From assembly GCA_965220095.1 (NCBI GenBank), contig OZ244805.1, positions 2,170,001 through 2,234,000 of the forward strand: DNA of 64,000 nt. The letters are read 5' to 3'. This document shows positions 51,055-59,951 of this stretch, piece after piece. The notes beneath the pieces are model-generated. The model was not told the origin of the DNA, did no database searches, and worked only from the letters and a program-made list of their open reading frames with translations. Positions within the stretch are counted from its first letter, which is position 1, and each line of letters opens with the position of its first letter. This DNA comes from Bin87 sp965220095 (GTDB taxonomy: Bacteria > Chloroflexota > Dehalococcoidia > Lucifugimonadales > UBA3495). Position numbers and translations under genes: made by a program.

Positions 51055-51203
51055 AGCCTGTTGACAATTAGCAAACCAACCCGTCACTCCCGCGAAAGCG
51101 GGAGTCCAGAGAGGGTATTATGGAAGAATCAGAACCATGATTAACGACTTCGGCCACTGGATTCCCGCGAAAGCGGGAATGACGGTATTTGTCAACACAC
51201 CCT
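51050..51203. repeat. 154-bp inverted-repeat element, family 2, copy 2
   Basis: CCTAGAGCCTGTTGACAA at one end and TTGTCAACACACCCT at the other enclose two TCCCGCGAAAGCGGGA palindromes. It is the inverted counterpart of 37761-37914, the same length and nearly identical. It separates ispE from lgt without breaking either gene. Confidence 0.8.
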
Positions 51204-51227
51204 AACAACAGCAGGAATATGTAATCG

Positions 51228-52139
51228 ATGGACATCCTCGCAGTCATCAGCATCCCGTTCGACCCTGACATTATCCGCACGGCGGGTTTCCAGCTGTCCT
51301 GGCACGGGTTCTTCACCTTCGTGTCGGTGGCCGTGGCCGTCTACCTGACCTGGCGCTGGGGCCGGCGCGATGGTCTCAACGGCGACGCCATCCTGTCTAC
51401 GGCCACCTGGTGCATTATCGGCGGGTTGATTGGAGCGCGCATCCTGCACGTCATCGACTTCTGGGATGACTTTTACCAATACAACCCGGAGCGTATCGTT
51501 TATTTCTGGAGCGGCGGCATTGCCATATTCGGAGCCTACCTGGGAGGCTTCGCCGGCGGCGCCAGCTACATCGTGCTGCGCAACGCGATCTGGCTCCACC
51601 GCCTTGCCGACAACGTTGCCCTGCGCTGGACGGGAATGCACCGTCCGTTTCCCGAACTGCCGCCGGTGCCGCATCTGGCCGACATCGCAGCCCCGGCGCT
51701 GCTCATTGCGCTGGCCATCGGCCGCATCGGCGACGTGATCAACGGAGAGCACCTGTCCAGCTTCACCGATTTGCCCTGGGCCTGGATTTACACCGACCCG
51801 GACAGCTTCGGCTACGGGCGCCCGGCCTCGCATCCGGCAGTGGCCTACGAGCTAATCTTCTGCCTGGTCTGGGCGGGAGTGCTCTGGCTGATGCGCGATC
51901 GCATCCGGCCCCACGGTATGCTCTTCGCCCTGTTCTTCGCCGGCTATTCCGCGGGGCGATTCTTCATATCCTTCGTGCGCCAGGAGGCAAACACCTACGT
52001 CTTCGGCTTCAACGAGGCCCAATTGGTGGCGCTGGCCATTATGCTGGTAACCGTGCCGCTGCTCATCTATCGGGCTCGACTGGTGCGGCCCGACCGCCGC
52101 CCAACCGCAACGGCGCAGCGGGAAACCGGCAACTCATAG
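51228..52139 (+). CDS. lgt: Prolipoprotein diacylglyceryl transferase
   Basis: The 303-residue polytopic protein has GFQLSWHGFFTF-type N-terminal helices (RTAGFQLSWHGFF), GGLIGARILHVIDFWDDF, the Lgt signature GRIGDVINGEHLSS, HPAVAYELIFCLVWAG and GRFFISFVRQE. It transfers diacylglycerol to the lipobox cysteine of prelipoproteins, for example the putative TolB-like lipoprotein encoded upstream. It lies 24 bp after the repeat element and may depend on read-through from ispE. Confidence 0.95.
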   Translation: MDILAVISIPFDPDIIRTAGFQLSWHGFFTFVSVAVAVYLTWRWGRRDGLNGDAILSTATWCIIGGLIGARILHVIDFWDDFYQYNPERIVYFWSGGIAIFGAYLGGFAGGASYIVLRNAIWLHRLADNVALRWTGMHRPFPELPPVPHLADIAAPALLIALAIGRIGDVINGEHLSSFTDLPWAWIYTDPDSFGYGRPASHPAVAYELIFCLVWAGVLWLMRDRIRPHGMLFALFFAGYSAGRFFISFVRQEANTYVFGFNEAQLVALAIMLVTVPLLIYRARLVRPDRRPTATAQRETGNS

Positions 52140-52198
52140 TCAGACTGATTTGGACACTGCCCGAGACGCGCAGAATGGCAAGCAGCCCGGCCGGCGGT

Positions 52199-52792
52199 TT
52201 ACGAAACCGCCGGGCCAAGCGCCCGGGTGAAAATCGGCCCTAGCTCTACTGTAACGCCCGGCATTGCCTCGGAAACCAGCGCATCATCGGCGGTGAACAC
52301 CCTTGCCGGAGTGAAGGTTGGGCCGTCGCCCAAATAGACGGTTACCGTCCGGGCGTCCAGGTCCACTATCCAAACCTCCCGCACACTGTTGGCGGCATAA
52401 ACGGGCAGCTTCTCAGTGAGGTCCCGACGCCGGGTGGAATCGGACAGTATTTCCACAACCACATCCGGGGCGTCGTTGGCGCCGACCCGGTCAAGGATAT
52501 GTCGCCGCTCGTTGGACACATACAGCAAATCGGGCTGGTAGGTATTGAACAGGTCAACATGCACGTCGAAGGGCGCAATGAGAATTTCTCCGATTCCTAG
52601 CCTCTCCACCTGCAACAACGTCTGGACGCTCAGTTGTAGGAGGAATGTTTGATGTGCATAGCCGGCCCCGGCCATTTCAACCAGCTCTCCGTTGATCAGC
52701 TGGTAACGCGGCCCCGGCACCGACGGCGGCGTCAGCGCCATATAATCGGCGTTGGTCAACTTGGTGCGGGGCTTTTGTTTGGGCTGCGTCAT
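52199..52792 (-). CDS. Uma2 family (DUF820) restriction endonuclease-like protein
   Basis: The start at ATG 52792 gives 197 residues. The Uma2/DUF820 PD-(D/E)xK-like motif is visible: YQLINGELVEMAGAGYAH, TYQPDLLYVSNERR and DVVVEILSDSTRRRDLTEKL, then YAANSVREVWIVDLDARTV. The family is abundant in cyanobacteria and Chloroflexota. Its cellular role is unknown. It lies 32 bp after recJ on the same strand. Confidence 0.88.
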   Translation of the reverse strand: MTQPKQKPRTKLTNADYMALTPPSVPGPRYQLINGELVEMAGAGYAHQTFLLQLSVQTLLQVERLGIGEILIAPFDVHVDLFNTYQPDLLYVSNERRHILDRVGANDAPDVVVEILSDSTRRRDLTEKLPVYAANSVREVWIVDLDARTVTVYLGDGPTFTPARVFTADDALVSEAMPGVTVELGPIFTRALGPAVS

Positions 52793-52824
52793 AGCGATGC
52801 CTCCGTGTACATACCATTGCCGCA

Positions 52825-54546
52825 TTATACTGCCGGCCGCAAATCCTCGACACGCAGGTAGGTGCGAGTCTCGCCTCGGTAATGCTCTTCCACCAGCTGA
52901 AACACCAGGTCTACCGACCCGTACCCGCCCCATTCGCCCGGGAAATTCCACCATAGCGCATCAACCATGCGCTGGCCGCTGCTGACCTGAAGCTTCAGGT
53001 GCTGCCCGACGGCTCCCACAAACCCACTGTTCAGCACACGCAACCGCCTCGACAGAAAGCGAGGGTTCGGGTTGTCCTTCCCGAACGGCTCCAGACGCTT
53101 CATCAATTGCGCCAGTGCCGGGTCCATCAACTCGTCCAGACTGCCCTCGGCGTGAATTTCCAGCGTCGGTTCCGGGCCGAACAAACCGGTGCTGGCGTTG
53201 GCGATGGCCTGCAGCCGTTCCGACACCGCCCCGAAATCTTCATTGCGTACCGTGAAGCCGGCCGCCGCCTGGTGGCCGCCGTACCGCACCAGCAAATCCC
53301 GGCACTGCGCGATGGCATCGATCAGGCTGAACCCGGTGTCGCTGCGGGCGCTGGCCACCAGGTGGTCGGCATCGGCGCGGGCCAGCGCTATCGCCGGCCG
53401 ATTGAAGCGCTCCGACAACCGCCCGGCCACCAGCCCGTTGATGCCCGGCGTATAAACTTCATCGTGGGAAATGATGATGCTCGGCACTTGCGCGTGCGCC
53501 AGCACCTGCTCCATAGCAATATCGCAGGCCCGGGCCGTCAGGTCCTTGCGGCGGTCGTTGTACTCTTCCAGTTGGGATACCAGCCGTTCAGCCTCTCGCT
53601 CGTTATCGGTCAGCAGCAAGTCCAGCGAGGTTTGAGGATGCGCCATGCGGCCCGCCGCGTTGAGCCTGGGCGCAATCTGGAACGAAACATTCTCCGCACG
53701 CAGTTCCAGACGCTCCAGCCGACAGCGACGAAGCAGCGCCCGCAGCCCAGGCCGTTGCGTTTGCGCCAGTGATGCCAAACCCTGCTGCACGATGTAGCGG
53801 TTTTCATCCCGCAGCGGAACCAGATCAGCCACGGTTCCCAATGCCGCTAGCTCCAGCAGCGAACCGTCCGGCGTTTCGCCCAGGTATTTCAGCAGTCCGG
53901 CCGCCAGCTTGTAGGCAATGCCGGCTCCGCACAGCTCCGGAAAAGGGTACTGGTTGCCTGGCATACGCGGATTGACGATTGCAACGGCATCGGGCCGGGT
54001 TTCCGGCGGCGTGTGATGGTCGGTGATGATGACCTCCGCTCCCGCATCAACCGCAAGACCAACTTCGACCGCATCACTGATGCCGCAATCCACCGTAACG
54101 ATGAGGGTGGCGCCCTGCGCGACCAGGCGGCTCACCGCCCCACTGCTCATGCCATGCCCTTCGGAGACCGGATCCGGCAAGTAGGGAATCACCACCGCCC
54201 CCAGCCGCCTGAACGTTTCGGTCAGGATGGCGGTTCCGGTCATACCGTCAACGTCAAAGTCCCCGAACACGGCAACTGTTTCACCGGTTCTGGTGGCGGC
54301 TGCCAACCTGGGCAGCGCCTCGGCCATGCCGACCAGCGCCAAAGGGTCGTGAGGCAACCCGGACGGCTCCAGGAATCTGGTCAGGGTTGCTGCGTCGCCG
54401 ATGCCCCGGGACAGCAGCAACTGCGCGGCGACCGGGGGTAGATCGTTGGGCAGGCGGTTGCCGTCAGTTCTTGGCGGCAGAATCCAGCGCCGCGCCGGCG
54501 GCGCGTTCACTCCTGGTAGCGGCGGTCGGTGGGCGGGTAGCGCCAA
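52825..54546 (-). CDS. recJ: Single-stranded-DNA exonuclease RecJ
   Basis: The 573-residue protein has the normal length. The DHH phosphoesterase motifs are present: AVFGDFDVDGMTGTAIL, LIVTVDCGISD, IITDHHTPPETRPDAVAIVNPR and LAALGTVADLVPL. The DHHA1 domain follows with YGGHQAAAGFTV, and the OB-fold at the end with LQVSSGQRMVDALWWNFPGE. It degrades 5' single-strand ends in recombination and mismatch repair. It lies 2 bp downstream of fabF. Confidence 0.95.
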   Translation of the reverse strand: MALPAHRPPLPGVNAPPARRWILPPRTDGNRLPNDLPPVAAQLLLSRGIGDAATLTRFLEPSGLPHDPLALVGMAEALPRLAAATRTGETVAVFGDFDVDGMTGTAILTETFRRLGAVVIPYLPDPVSEGHGMSSGAVSRLVAQGATLIVTVDCGISDAVEVGLAVDAGAEVIITDHHTPPETRPDAVAIVNPRMPGNQYPFPELCGAGIAYKLAAGLLKYLGETPDGSLLELAALGTVADLVPLRDENRYIVQQGLASLAQTQRPGLRALLRRCRLERLELRAENVSFQIAPRLNAAGRMAHPQTSLDLLLTDNEREAERLVSQLEEYNDRRKDLTARACDIAMEQVLAHAQVPSIIISHDEVYTPGINGLVAGRLSERFNRPAIALARADADHLVASARSDTGFSLIDAIAQCRDLLVRYGGHQAAAGFTVRNEDFGAVSERLQAIANASTGLFGPEPTLEIHAEGSLDELMDPALAQLMKRLEPFGKDNPNPRFLSRRLRVLNSGFVGAVGQHLKLQVSSGQRMVDALWWNFPGEWGGYGSVDLVFQLVEEHYRGETRTYLRVEDLRPAV

Positions 54547-54548
54547 AC

Positions 54549-55814
54549 CTAGTCGCCCAGGTCGGGGCGGGTCAGGATGATAACGGAGTTATGCCCGCCG
54601 AACCCAAACGAGTTACTGAGAATTACATCCAGATCGCCCGGGCGCGCTTTGTGCGGCACGTAATCCAGGTCGCACTCGTCGTCCGGGTCGTCCAGGTTGA
54701 TCGTGGGCGGCATCAATCCCTCGCGGAGGGCAACGGCGCACAAGGCAGCCTCCAGTGCACCGCCGGCGCCCAGCAGGTGGCCGGTCATACTCTTCGTGCT
54801 GCTGATTGGGATGCGATAAGCATCTTCGCCCAGGGCGAGTTTCAGCGCTTTGGTTTCGTGCCAGTCGTTCAACGGCGTAGATGTACCGTGGGCGTTCAGG
54901 TAATCAATGTCCACGGGCGAAAGTTGAGCCGCCGCCAACGCCGCGGTAACGGCGGCGGCGGCACTTTGCCCGGTGGGGTTGGGTTCAGTGAGATGGTGTG
55001 AGTCGCTGGTGGCGGCGTACCCGCGCAGTTCCGCCAGTGGTTCCGCGCCCCTCGCCTCGGCGTGTTCCTCGCTTTCCAGCACCAGAATCGCCGACCCTTC
55101 TGCCAGCACGAACCCGTCCCGCCTCCGGTTGAAGGGCTGGCTGGCCCGTTGTGGGTCGTCATTCTGACGGGAAAGCGCGCGCAACGCATTGAAGCCGGCA
55201 ACGGTCAGTGGCGTGATGGGCGCCTCAGTACCGCCGGCCAGCACCACTTCGGCCCGTCCGTGGCGAATCATGTCCCAGCCGATGCCAATGGCGTCGGCGC
55301 CGCTGCTGCACGATGACGTCACGCAGTAGTTTGCGCCCATCGCGCCGGTAACCATCGACACCTGGGCCGACCCCATATCGGCCAGCATCATTGGAATCAG
55401 AAACGGCGTAACTCGTCGTGGCCCACGTTCCATCAACACCCGATGCTGCTCCGTCAGGGTGTTGATGCCGCCGACTCCGCTGCCCACCACCACATGAACG
55501 CTATACCGGTCCATCGAGCGCGGTTCCAGATTCGCCTGCTGGCAAGCTTCCATAGCCGCCACAGCCGCAAACTGGGAGAATCGATCCATGCGGCGCGCCA
55601 GTTTACGGTCCAGATAGTCTTCCGGATTGAACCCTTTAACTTCGGCGGCAAAACGGGTGTCGAACGCCTCGGCGTCGAAACTCGTTATGTAGTCAATGCC
55701 CGACCGACCATTGACCACAGCGTGCCAGGTATCGGAGGTGTTCAATCCCAGCGGGCTTATCATTCCCAAGCCCGTTACTACGACTCTAGAGCCGGTCGTA
55801 CCGATTTGGACCAT
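54549..55814 (-). CDS. fabF: Beta-ketoacyl-ACP synthase II, copy 1
   Basis: The 421-residue KAS II begins VVVTGLGMISPLGLNTSD. The catalytic triad is intact: Cys in YCVTSSCSSGADAIG, His in LNAHGTSTPLNDWHET and His in STKSMTGHLLGAGGALEA, with the SNSFGFGGHN end motif. The nucleophile context SSCSSG differs from the common TACATG. It elongates fatty acyl-ACP. It follows the radical SAM gene by 1 bp and precedes recJ. No acpP or other fab gene is adjacent. Confidence 0.94.
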   Translation of the reverse strand: MVQIGTTGSRVVVTGLGMISPLGLNTSDTWHAVVNGRSGIDYITSFDAEAFDTRFAAEVKGFNPEDYLDRKLARRMDRFSQFAAVAAMEACQQANLEPRSMDRYSVHVVVGSGVGGINTLTEQHRVLMERGPRRVTPFLIPMMLADMGSAQVSMVTGAMGANYCVTSSCSSGADAIGIGWDMIRHGRAEVVLAGGTEAPITPLTVAGFNALRALSRQNDDPQRASQPFNRRRDGFVLAEGSAILVLESEEHAEARGAEPLAELRGYAATSDSHHLTEPNPTGQSAAAAVTAALAAAQLSPVDIDYLNAHGTSTPLNDWHETKALKLALGEDAYRIPISSTKSMTGHLLGAGGALEAALCAVALREGLMPPTINLDDPDDECDLDYVPHKARPGDLDVILSNSFGFGGHNSVIILTRPDLGD

Positions 55815-55815
55815 A

Positions 55816-57663
55816 TCAGCTCGCTCGGTTGGAATTCCGGCGCTGACCAGTTGAGTCCAGCACGGAGTTCAGCATGTCCGTTACTTCGTTCACGCGCACC
55901 GAAATACTCGCGGCGACATCCTTGCTGCCGGTATCCGCCATTTCAGCATAAGTCCGCAGTGAATCGGATACCTCGTTGATGCGCGTGCGCAGGTTATCCA
56001 CAAACTCCGAACGAGCGTTGGACAGCGGCTGACTGACCGAACGGAAAGTCTCCGCCAGCTCGGTCACTCGCAGGTGCAGGTTTTCGCCGAACTCTTTGCC
56101 CGTTTGCTGAACCTGACTCGACCAGTCGCGCATCGTTTCGGTAATCTCCGACAGGTCTTGCACGCTGCGGGCCTGCCGCATCCGATAGTTGCCCAGGATT
56201 CGGAAGATACGGCCGTAAAGGGCGTCGATCGAGGTCAACTTGGCGCTGTAACGGTCGAAAAGGTCGCGGCTTTGCGCCATCGTCCATCGTTCGTCTTCGT
56301 GTACGAATTGGCGTCCCGTGTAAAGCTCGTAAGGCCGCATCTCGCCCTCTTGCAAGGGATCGCCGTTGGCGTTCAGGGGTTTTAGGTCCCAGTTGGATGT
56401 TGCCGGCAGCGGCGTCAGCAGGTTGGCCGTCTGATAACGGCTGTACTGCTTTACCCAGTCAGCCAACGTCATGATGGATTCTTCCGTATCGTAGGGCAAA
56501 CCGATGATGGTCATGGCCACTACCGAGAAACCCTTCTCGTTCAGGTGCACCAGGTCTTTTTCCATCTGGCCCGGTTCCTGCCGCTTGTTGACCGCCTTCA
56601 GGCTTTCGGCATTGTTGGATTCTACTCCGAGATAGAGCATCTTGACGTTGGCATCCAGCAAAGCGTCGGCCAGTTCGTCGTCCTGCCCGATTTCGGCCCG
56701 TGCCTGACAGATCATGCCCATGGAGTCGGTGCGGCCCTTCCAGCCTTTCAACCGCTCCAGCCGTTCGTTGCGGAACTTCACGGCTCGCAGCGGCGGCGTG
56801 TGCAGGTCGTCAGAGATAAACACGTTAATCTTGCCGTTGCGACCGGTGTGAATCAGGCCGTCGGCGGCCAGATCTTCCAGTTGCTCCAGCCGCTTGTACT
56901 CGGTTTCCCGGTCAATGAGCCGGTAACCCAAGAACTGCTGAATCACCTGGCAGTAAGAACAGTTTTCCGTGCAACCGCGCACCGTTTCAATCACGGCCCC
57001 TGCCATCGGGGTCGCCGGTGACAAACCACGTATGGAGCGGTAATCCGGGAGTTCGACGAAGTCCGGACGAACCAGACCCTTGCGCCGGGTTTGCACCAGG
57101 TGCCCATCTTGCAAATAAGAGATGCCGGCCACCCGTTCCAGGTAGGGGTACTTGCGATCATCGCGCCAGGTCAGCAATATGTCGCACAGCTGTCCGATAA
57201 TGTCTTCGCCTTCGCGATTCACGATTACATCGAACCCGCCCCGGGCGATGGCTTCCTCGGGCAACGGACTCATTTGCGGGCCGCCACCCAATATGATCAG
57301 GTTGGGATATAACTCACGCGCTTCCCGAGCCAGTTCGTAACCTCGAGGCGTTTCATTAATCAGAGACGTGACCATCAATATGTCGACGCCGTCCAGATCA
57401 CTGGCGGGGTCCATGCGACCCAGGCGGTCTTCAAACCAGATGTCCCGCTCGTAAACGTATGGGCCGTCCCATTGTTCCAAAGCACCGGAGAGGTACAGCA
57501 TGCCCTGGCGCGGTATGGCGATGTATTCAAAGTTTCCGCCAGCAGAAGCCGGCTGAACCATCATCACCCGACGCGTGCGGTCTCCTCTGGGTCGGATCGA
57601 AACCGGTGAAACCGTCGCTGGAGTGCCATCGAATCTGTCGCCGAGCAGTTGAATGGTGCTCAT
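55816..57663 (-). CDS. B12-binding radical SAM protein with C-terminal coiled coil
   Basis: The 615-residue protein has a cobalamin-binding-like Rossmann domain at 1-180 (VDILMVTSLINETPRGY, NLIILGGGPQMSPLPEEA), then a radical SAM core with the cluster motif CTENCSYC (about 227-234), SDDLHTPPLRAV and LYLGVESNNAESLKA. Residues 470-610 form a long amphipathic region (VTELAETFRSVSQPLSN and similar) likely to be a coiled coil, not a usual part of BchE/HpnJ-type enzymes. The substrate is unknown. It is the first gene of an operon with fabF, recJ and uma2, suggesting lipid-related chemistry, but this is inference. Confidence 0.85.
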   Translation of the reverse strand: MSTIQLLGDRFDGTPATVSPVSIRPRGDRTRRVMMVQPASAGGNFEYIAIPRQGMLYLSGALEQWDGPYVYERDIWFEDRLGRMDPASDLDGVDILMVTSLINETPRGYELAREARELYPNLIILGGGPQMSPLPEEAIARGGFDVIVNREGEDIIGQLCDILLTWRDDRKYPYLERVAGISYLQDGHLVQTRRKGLVRPDFVELPDYRSIRGLSPATPMAGAVIETVRGCTENCSYCQVIQQFLGYRLIDRETEYKRLEQLEDLAADGLIHTGRNGKINVFISDDLHTPPLRAVKFRNERLERLKGWKGRTDSMGMICQARAEIGQDDELADALLDANVKMLYLGVESNNAESLKAVNKRQEPGQMEKDLVHLNEKGFSVVAMTIIGLPYDTEESIMTLADWVKQYSRYQTANLLTPLPATSNWDLKPLNANGDPLQEGEMRPYELYTGRQFVHEDERWTMAQSRDLFDRYSAKLTSIDALYGRIFRILGNYRMRQARSVQDLSEITETMRDWSSQVQQTGKEFGENLHLRVTELAETFRSVSQPLSNARSEFVDNLRTRINEVSDSLRTYAEMADTGSKDVAASISVRVNEVTDMLNSVLDSTGQRRNSNRAS

Positions 57664-57733
57664 TTTCTCACTTACTCCGATGTCAGCGGACAGGAGTGGT
57701 TCAGCGTTGAGTCTCTCGTAAATCGCTGGCGCT

Positions 57734-57739
57734 ATTATA
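57734..57739 (-). promoter_or_regulatory. -10 box of the radical SAM-fabF-recJ operon promoter
   Basis: The - strand reads TTGTTG-TATAAT-AGCG, placing a perfect -10 about 70 bp upstream of the radical SAM start. No consensus -35 is present at 17 bp. Confidence 0.45.
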
Positions 57740-57791
57740 CAACAACATCCCGGATGCCGGTTAGCAGTTTTGGCGACCGTTAACGGCCAAT

Positions 57792-58742
57792 TCAGCGACC
57801 CGTGAAATGGGGCACGATATCCTTGGCGATGACCTCCAGATGGCGCCGCCGGTCCTCGCGCGGTGCTGCTACGCTAAAAACGATATAGCGGGCGCCAGCG
57901 TCAATGTACTCCTGCAACCGTTCGATGCACATCCTGGGAGTGCCCAGCAGGCAATAGCGGCGCACAATGTTGCCAAATTCACCGTCGTAAAGATACTGGT
58001 TGCCCAGCGACTCCGCCGCGGTTCTCGCCGCCTGGTCCTCGGTTTGGCCCAGGGAAATGTACGGGAAAAAGGCCCACTGGAAGTATGATAAATCCCGTTG
58101 TTCTTCAACCGCAAACTCGGTGATTTTGTTCACGCTGTCCCGATACCGTTCGGGGCTGTAGAAATAGGGCAGCCAGCCATCGCCATAGCGAACGGCCCGG
58201 CGCATGGCGGCATCCCGGCGGCCGGCAACCCATATCGGTGGGTGCGGTTTTTGCGTCGGCTTAGGATTGATGGCAGCTTCTTCCAGGGTGTAGTGCCGAC
58301 CCGTCAGGGTTACCGATTCTTCGGTCCATAACCGGCGCAAACCATCCAGGCATTCGTTGGTGCGCTGGCCGCGGCGGGCGATTTCGATGCCGGCGTTCTC
58401 GTATTCCATGGGAAACTCGCCGCCCACGCCAACGCCCAGCGTGAGCCGCCCGCCCGACGCAATGTCCAGCGTGGCGGTCATGCGCGCCAGCATCAGGGGG
58501 TGGTAGAAAGGCGCCAGCGTAACCGAGGTTACGATGCGCAATCGTTCGGTAGCGCCGGCGGCCACCGCCAGCAACGGCAACGCCGCATGGGTCGGGCCAG
58601 GTGGTCGTCCCCGCATAAAATGCTCGCCGGCGCCCATATACTCGAAACCGAGTTCTTCCATCAGCCGCGCCTGTTCAACGGTGCGGTCTGCCGGCAACGC
58701 CATGCTGGCGCCAAAATGAAGTTCGTTGTTGATGTCAGCCAT
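57792..58742 (-). CDS. LLM class flavin-dependent oxidoreductase
   Basis: The 316-residue TIM-barrel protein of the bacterial luciferase-like superfamily contains LGFEYMGAGEHFMRG, VTLAPFYHPLMLARMTATLD, SGGRLTLGVGVGGEFPMEY and PPIWVAGRRDAAMRRAVRYGDGWLPYF, the F420/FMN-binding layout. The substrate cannot be predicted. It is a single gene divergent from the NDUFA9-like gene. Confidence 0.92.
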   Translation of the reverse strand: MADINNELHFGASMALPADRTVEQARLMEELGFEYMGAGEHFMRGRPPGPTHAALPLLAVAAGATERLRIVTSVTLAPFYHPLMLARMTATLDIASGGRLTLGVGVGGEFPMEYENAGIEIARRGQRTNECLDGLRRLWTEESVTLTGRHYTLEEAAINPKPTQKPHPPIWVAGRRDAAMRRAVRYGDGWLPYFYSPERYRDSVNKITEFAVEEQRDLSYFQWAFFPYISLGQTEDQAARTAAESLGNQYLYDGEFGNIVRRYCLLGTPRMCIERLQEYIDAGARYIVFSVAAPREDRRRHLEVIAKDIVPHFTGR

Positions 58743-58918
58743 ATCGTCGCAACGATGTTCCCTTCATACCTGATTCAGTTCAAGTCTGATGCAGTAGGGC
58801 GAGCAAGCAACCGCCAGCCGTCACATCCCACTCTGGCGCGAATTGTACTTTATGGCGACCCGAGGCGCAAAACCCGCCGGGACCGCTGACTGGAACCGCC
58901 GGAAATACGTCAACCCGA

Positions 58919-58927
58919 TGGTATACT
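58919..58927 (+). promoter_or_regulatory. Extended -10 promoter for the NDUFA9-like gene
   Basis: TGG-TATACT forms an extended -10 element 61 bp upstream of the ATG at 58989. The -35 region is poor, as is common for extended -10 promoters. Confidence 0.45.
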
Positions 58928-58988
58928 TCAGAGACACCCCGACTCCGTTCAACAGGGTCAAGCACCGCCGAGCATTGCGAGGATTGCC

Positions 58989-59921
58989 ATGACAGTACTG
59001 GTTACCGGAGCCACCGGCTTTCTGGGCCCACGGGTTGTACAACAGCTGCTCGACACCGGACACGAGGTTCGGGTCATGGTCCGGCGGCCCGGGCGGGAGT
59101 CGGTGTTTGCCTCACCCCCCACTGACGTTTGCTACGGAGATATCGGCGACCCTGACGCCCTCTCCGAGGCGTGCCGCGATATTACCGCCGTCATTCATCT
59201 CGTTGCCGTAATTCGCGGCGGGCCAAAACAGTTCGACGCCATCAACCGACAGGGGACGGCCAACGTGGTCGCCGCTGCCAAAGCCGCCGGTTCAGTGCGC
59301 CGTTTCATCCACGTCAGCGCCGTGGGAGCCAACAACACGCCCCATTTGCAATACCTCTACTCCAAGTGGCAGGGCGAGCAGGAAGTCATCAACGGCGGCG
59401 TGCCCTACATCATCATTCGGCCATCTTTGATTTTCGGGCCGGGCGATGAATTCACCACCGCTGTCGCATCTTTGGTAAAGATTGCTCCCATCACGCCGGT
59501 GATCGGATCCGGAAACAACCGCCTGCAACCGATCCATGCCGAGGATGTTGCGGGCTGCATCGTGGCCACCGTAAGTGGCAACCTGCGCGGCAATCAAATC
59601 GTAGAAATTGGCGGCCCCGACCAATTATCCTACAACGAGGTGGTGAGCATTGTCGCGAACACTTTGGGACGCCCCGCGCGCCGCATCCACGTTCCGGTTT
59701 GGGCAGCGCGGTTTCCAATCGGCATAATGGGATTGCTGACACCCAACCCCCCTATCAACAACGCAATGCTGCAACTGATAACGCTGCGCAACGTGGCCGA
59801 ACCGGATTCCGTGGAGCGTGCCTTCGGTTTCAAACCGCGCCCCATGGCTGGCAACATCGGCTACATCCGCGACATCACGACCGGCCAGGCCCTGCGCATC
59901 AACCTTGGCCTCGCCAAATAA
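58989..59921 (+). CDS. NDUFA9-like NAD(P)-binding SDR protein
   Basis: The 310-residue atypical SDR begins MTVLVTGATGFLGPRVVQQL (GxxGxxG). The segments VIHLVAVIRGG, VRRFIHVSAVGAN, YLYSKWQGEQEVINGG and IRPSLIFGPGDEF match the complex I NDUFA9-like/SDR_a5 family. The active-site YxxxK is retained as YSKWQ-type with Tyr and Lys shifted, so enzymatic activity is uncertain. NDUFA9 relatives bind NADPH and associate with complex I in mitochondria. A similar role with the nuo operon here is speculation. Confidence 0.85.
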   Translation: MTVLVTGATGFLGPRVVQQLLDTGHEVRVMVRRPGRESVFASPPTDVCYGDIGDPDALSEACRDITAVIHLVAVIRGGPKQFDAINRQGTANVVAAAKAAGSVRRFIHVSAVGANNTPHLQYLYSKWQGEQEVINGGVPYIIIRPSLIFGPGDEFTTAVASLVKIAPITPVIGSGNNRLQPIHAEDVAGCIVATVSGNLRGNQIVEIGGPDQLSYNEVVSIVANTLGRPARRIHVPVWAARFPIGIMGLLTPNPPINNAMLQLITLRNVAEPDSVERAFGFKPRPMAGNIGYIRDITTGQALRINLGLAK

Positions 59922-59951
59922 CCCAGGCCCACACCGGCCGCTGCCACAAAC

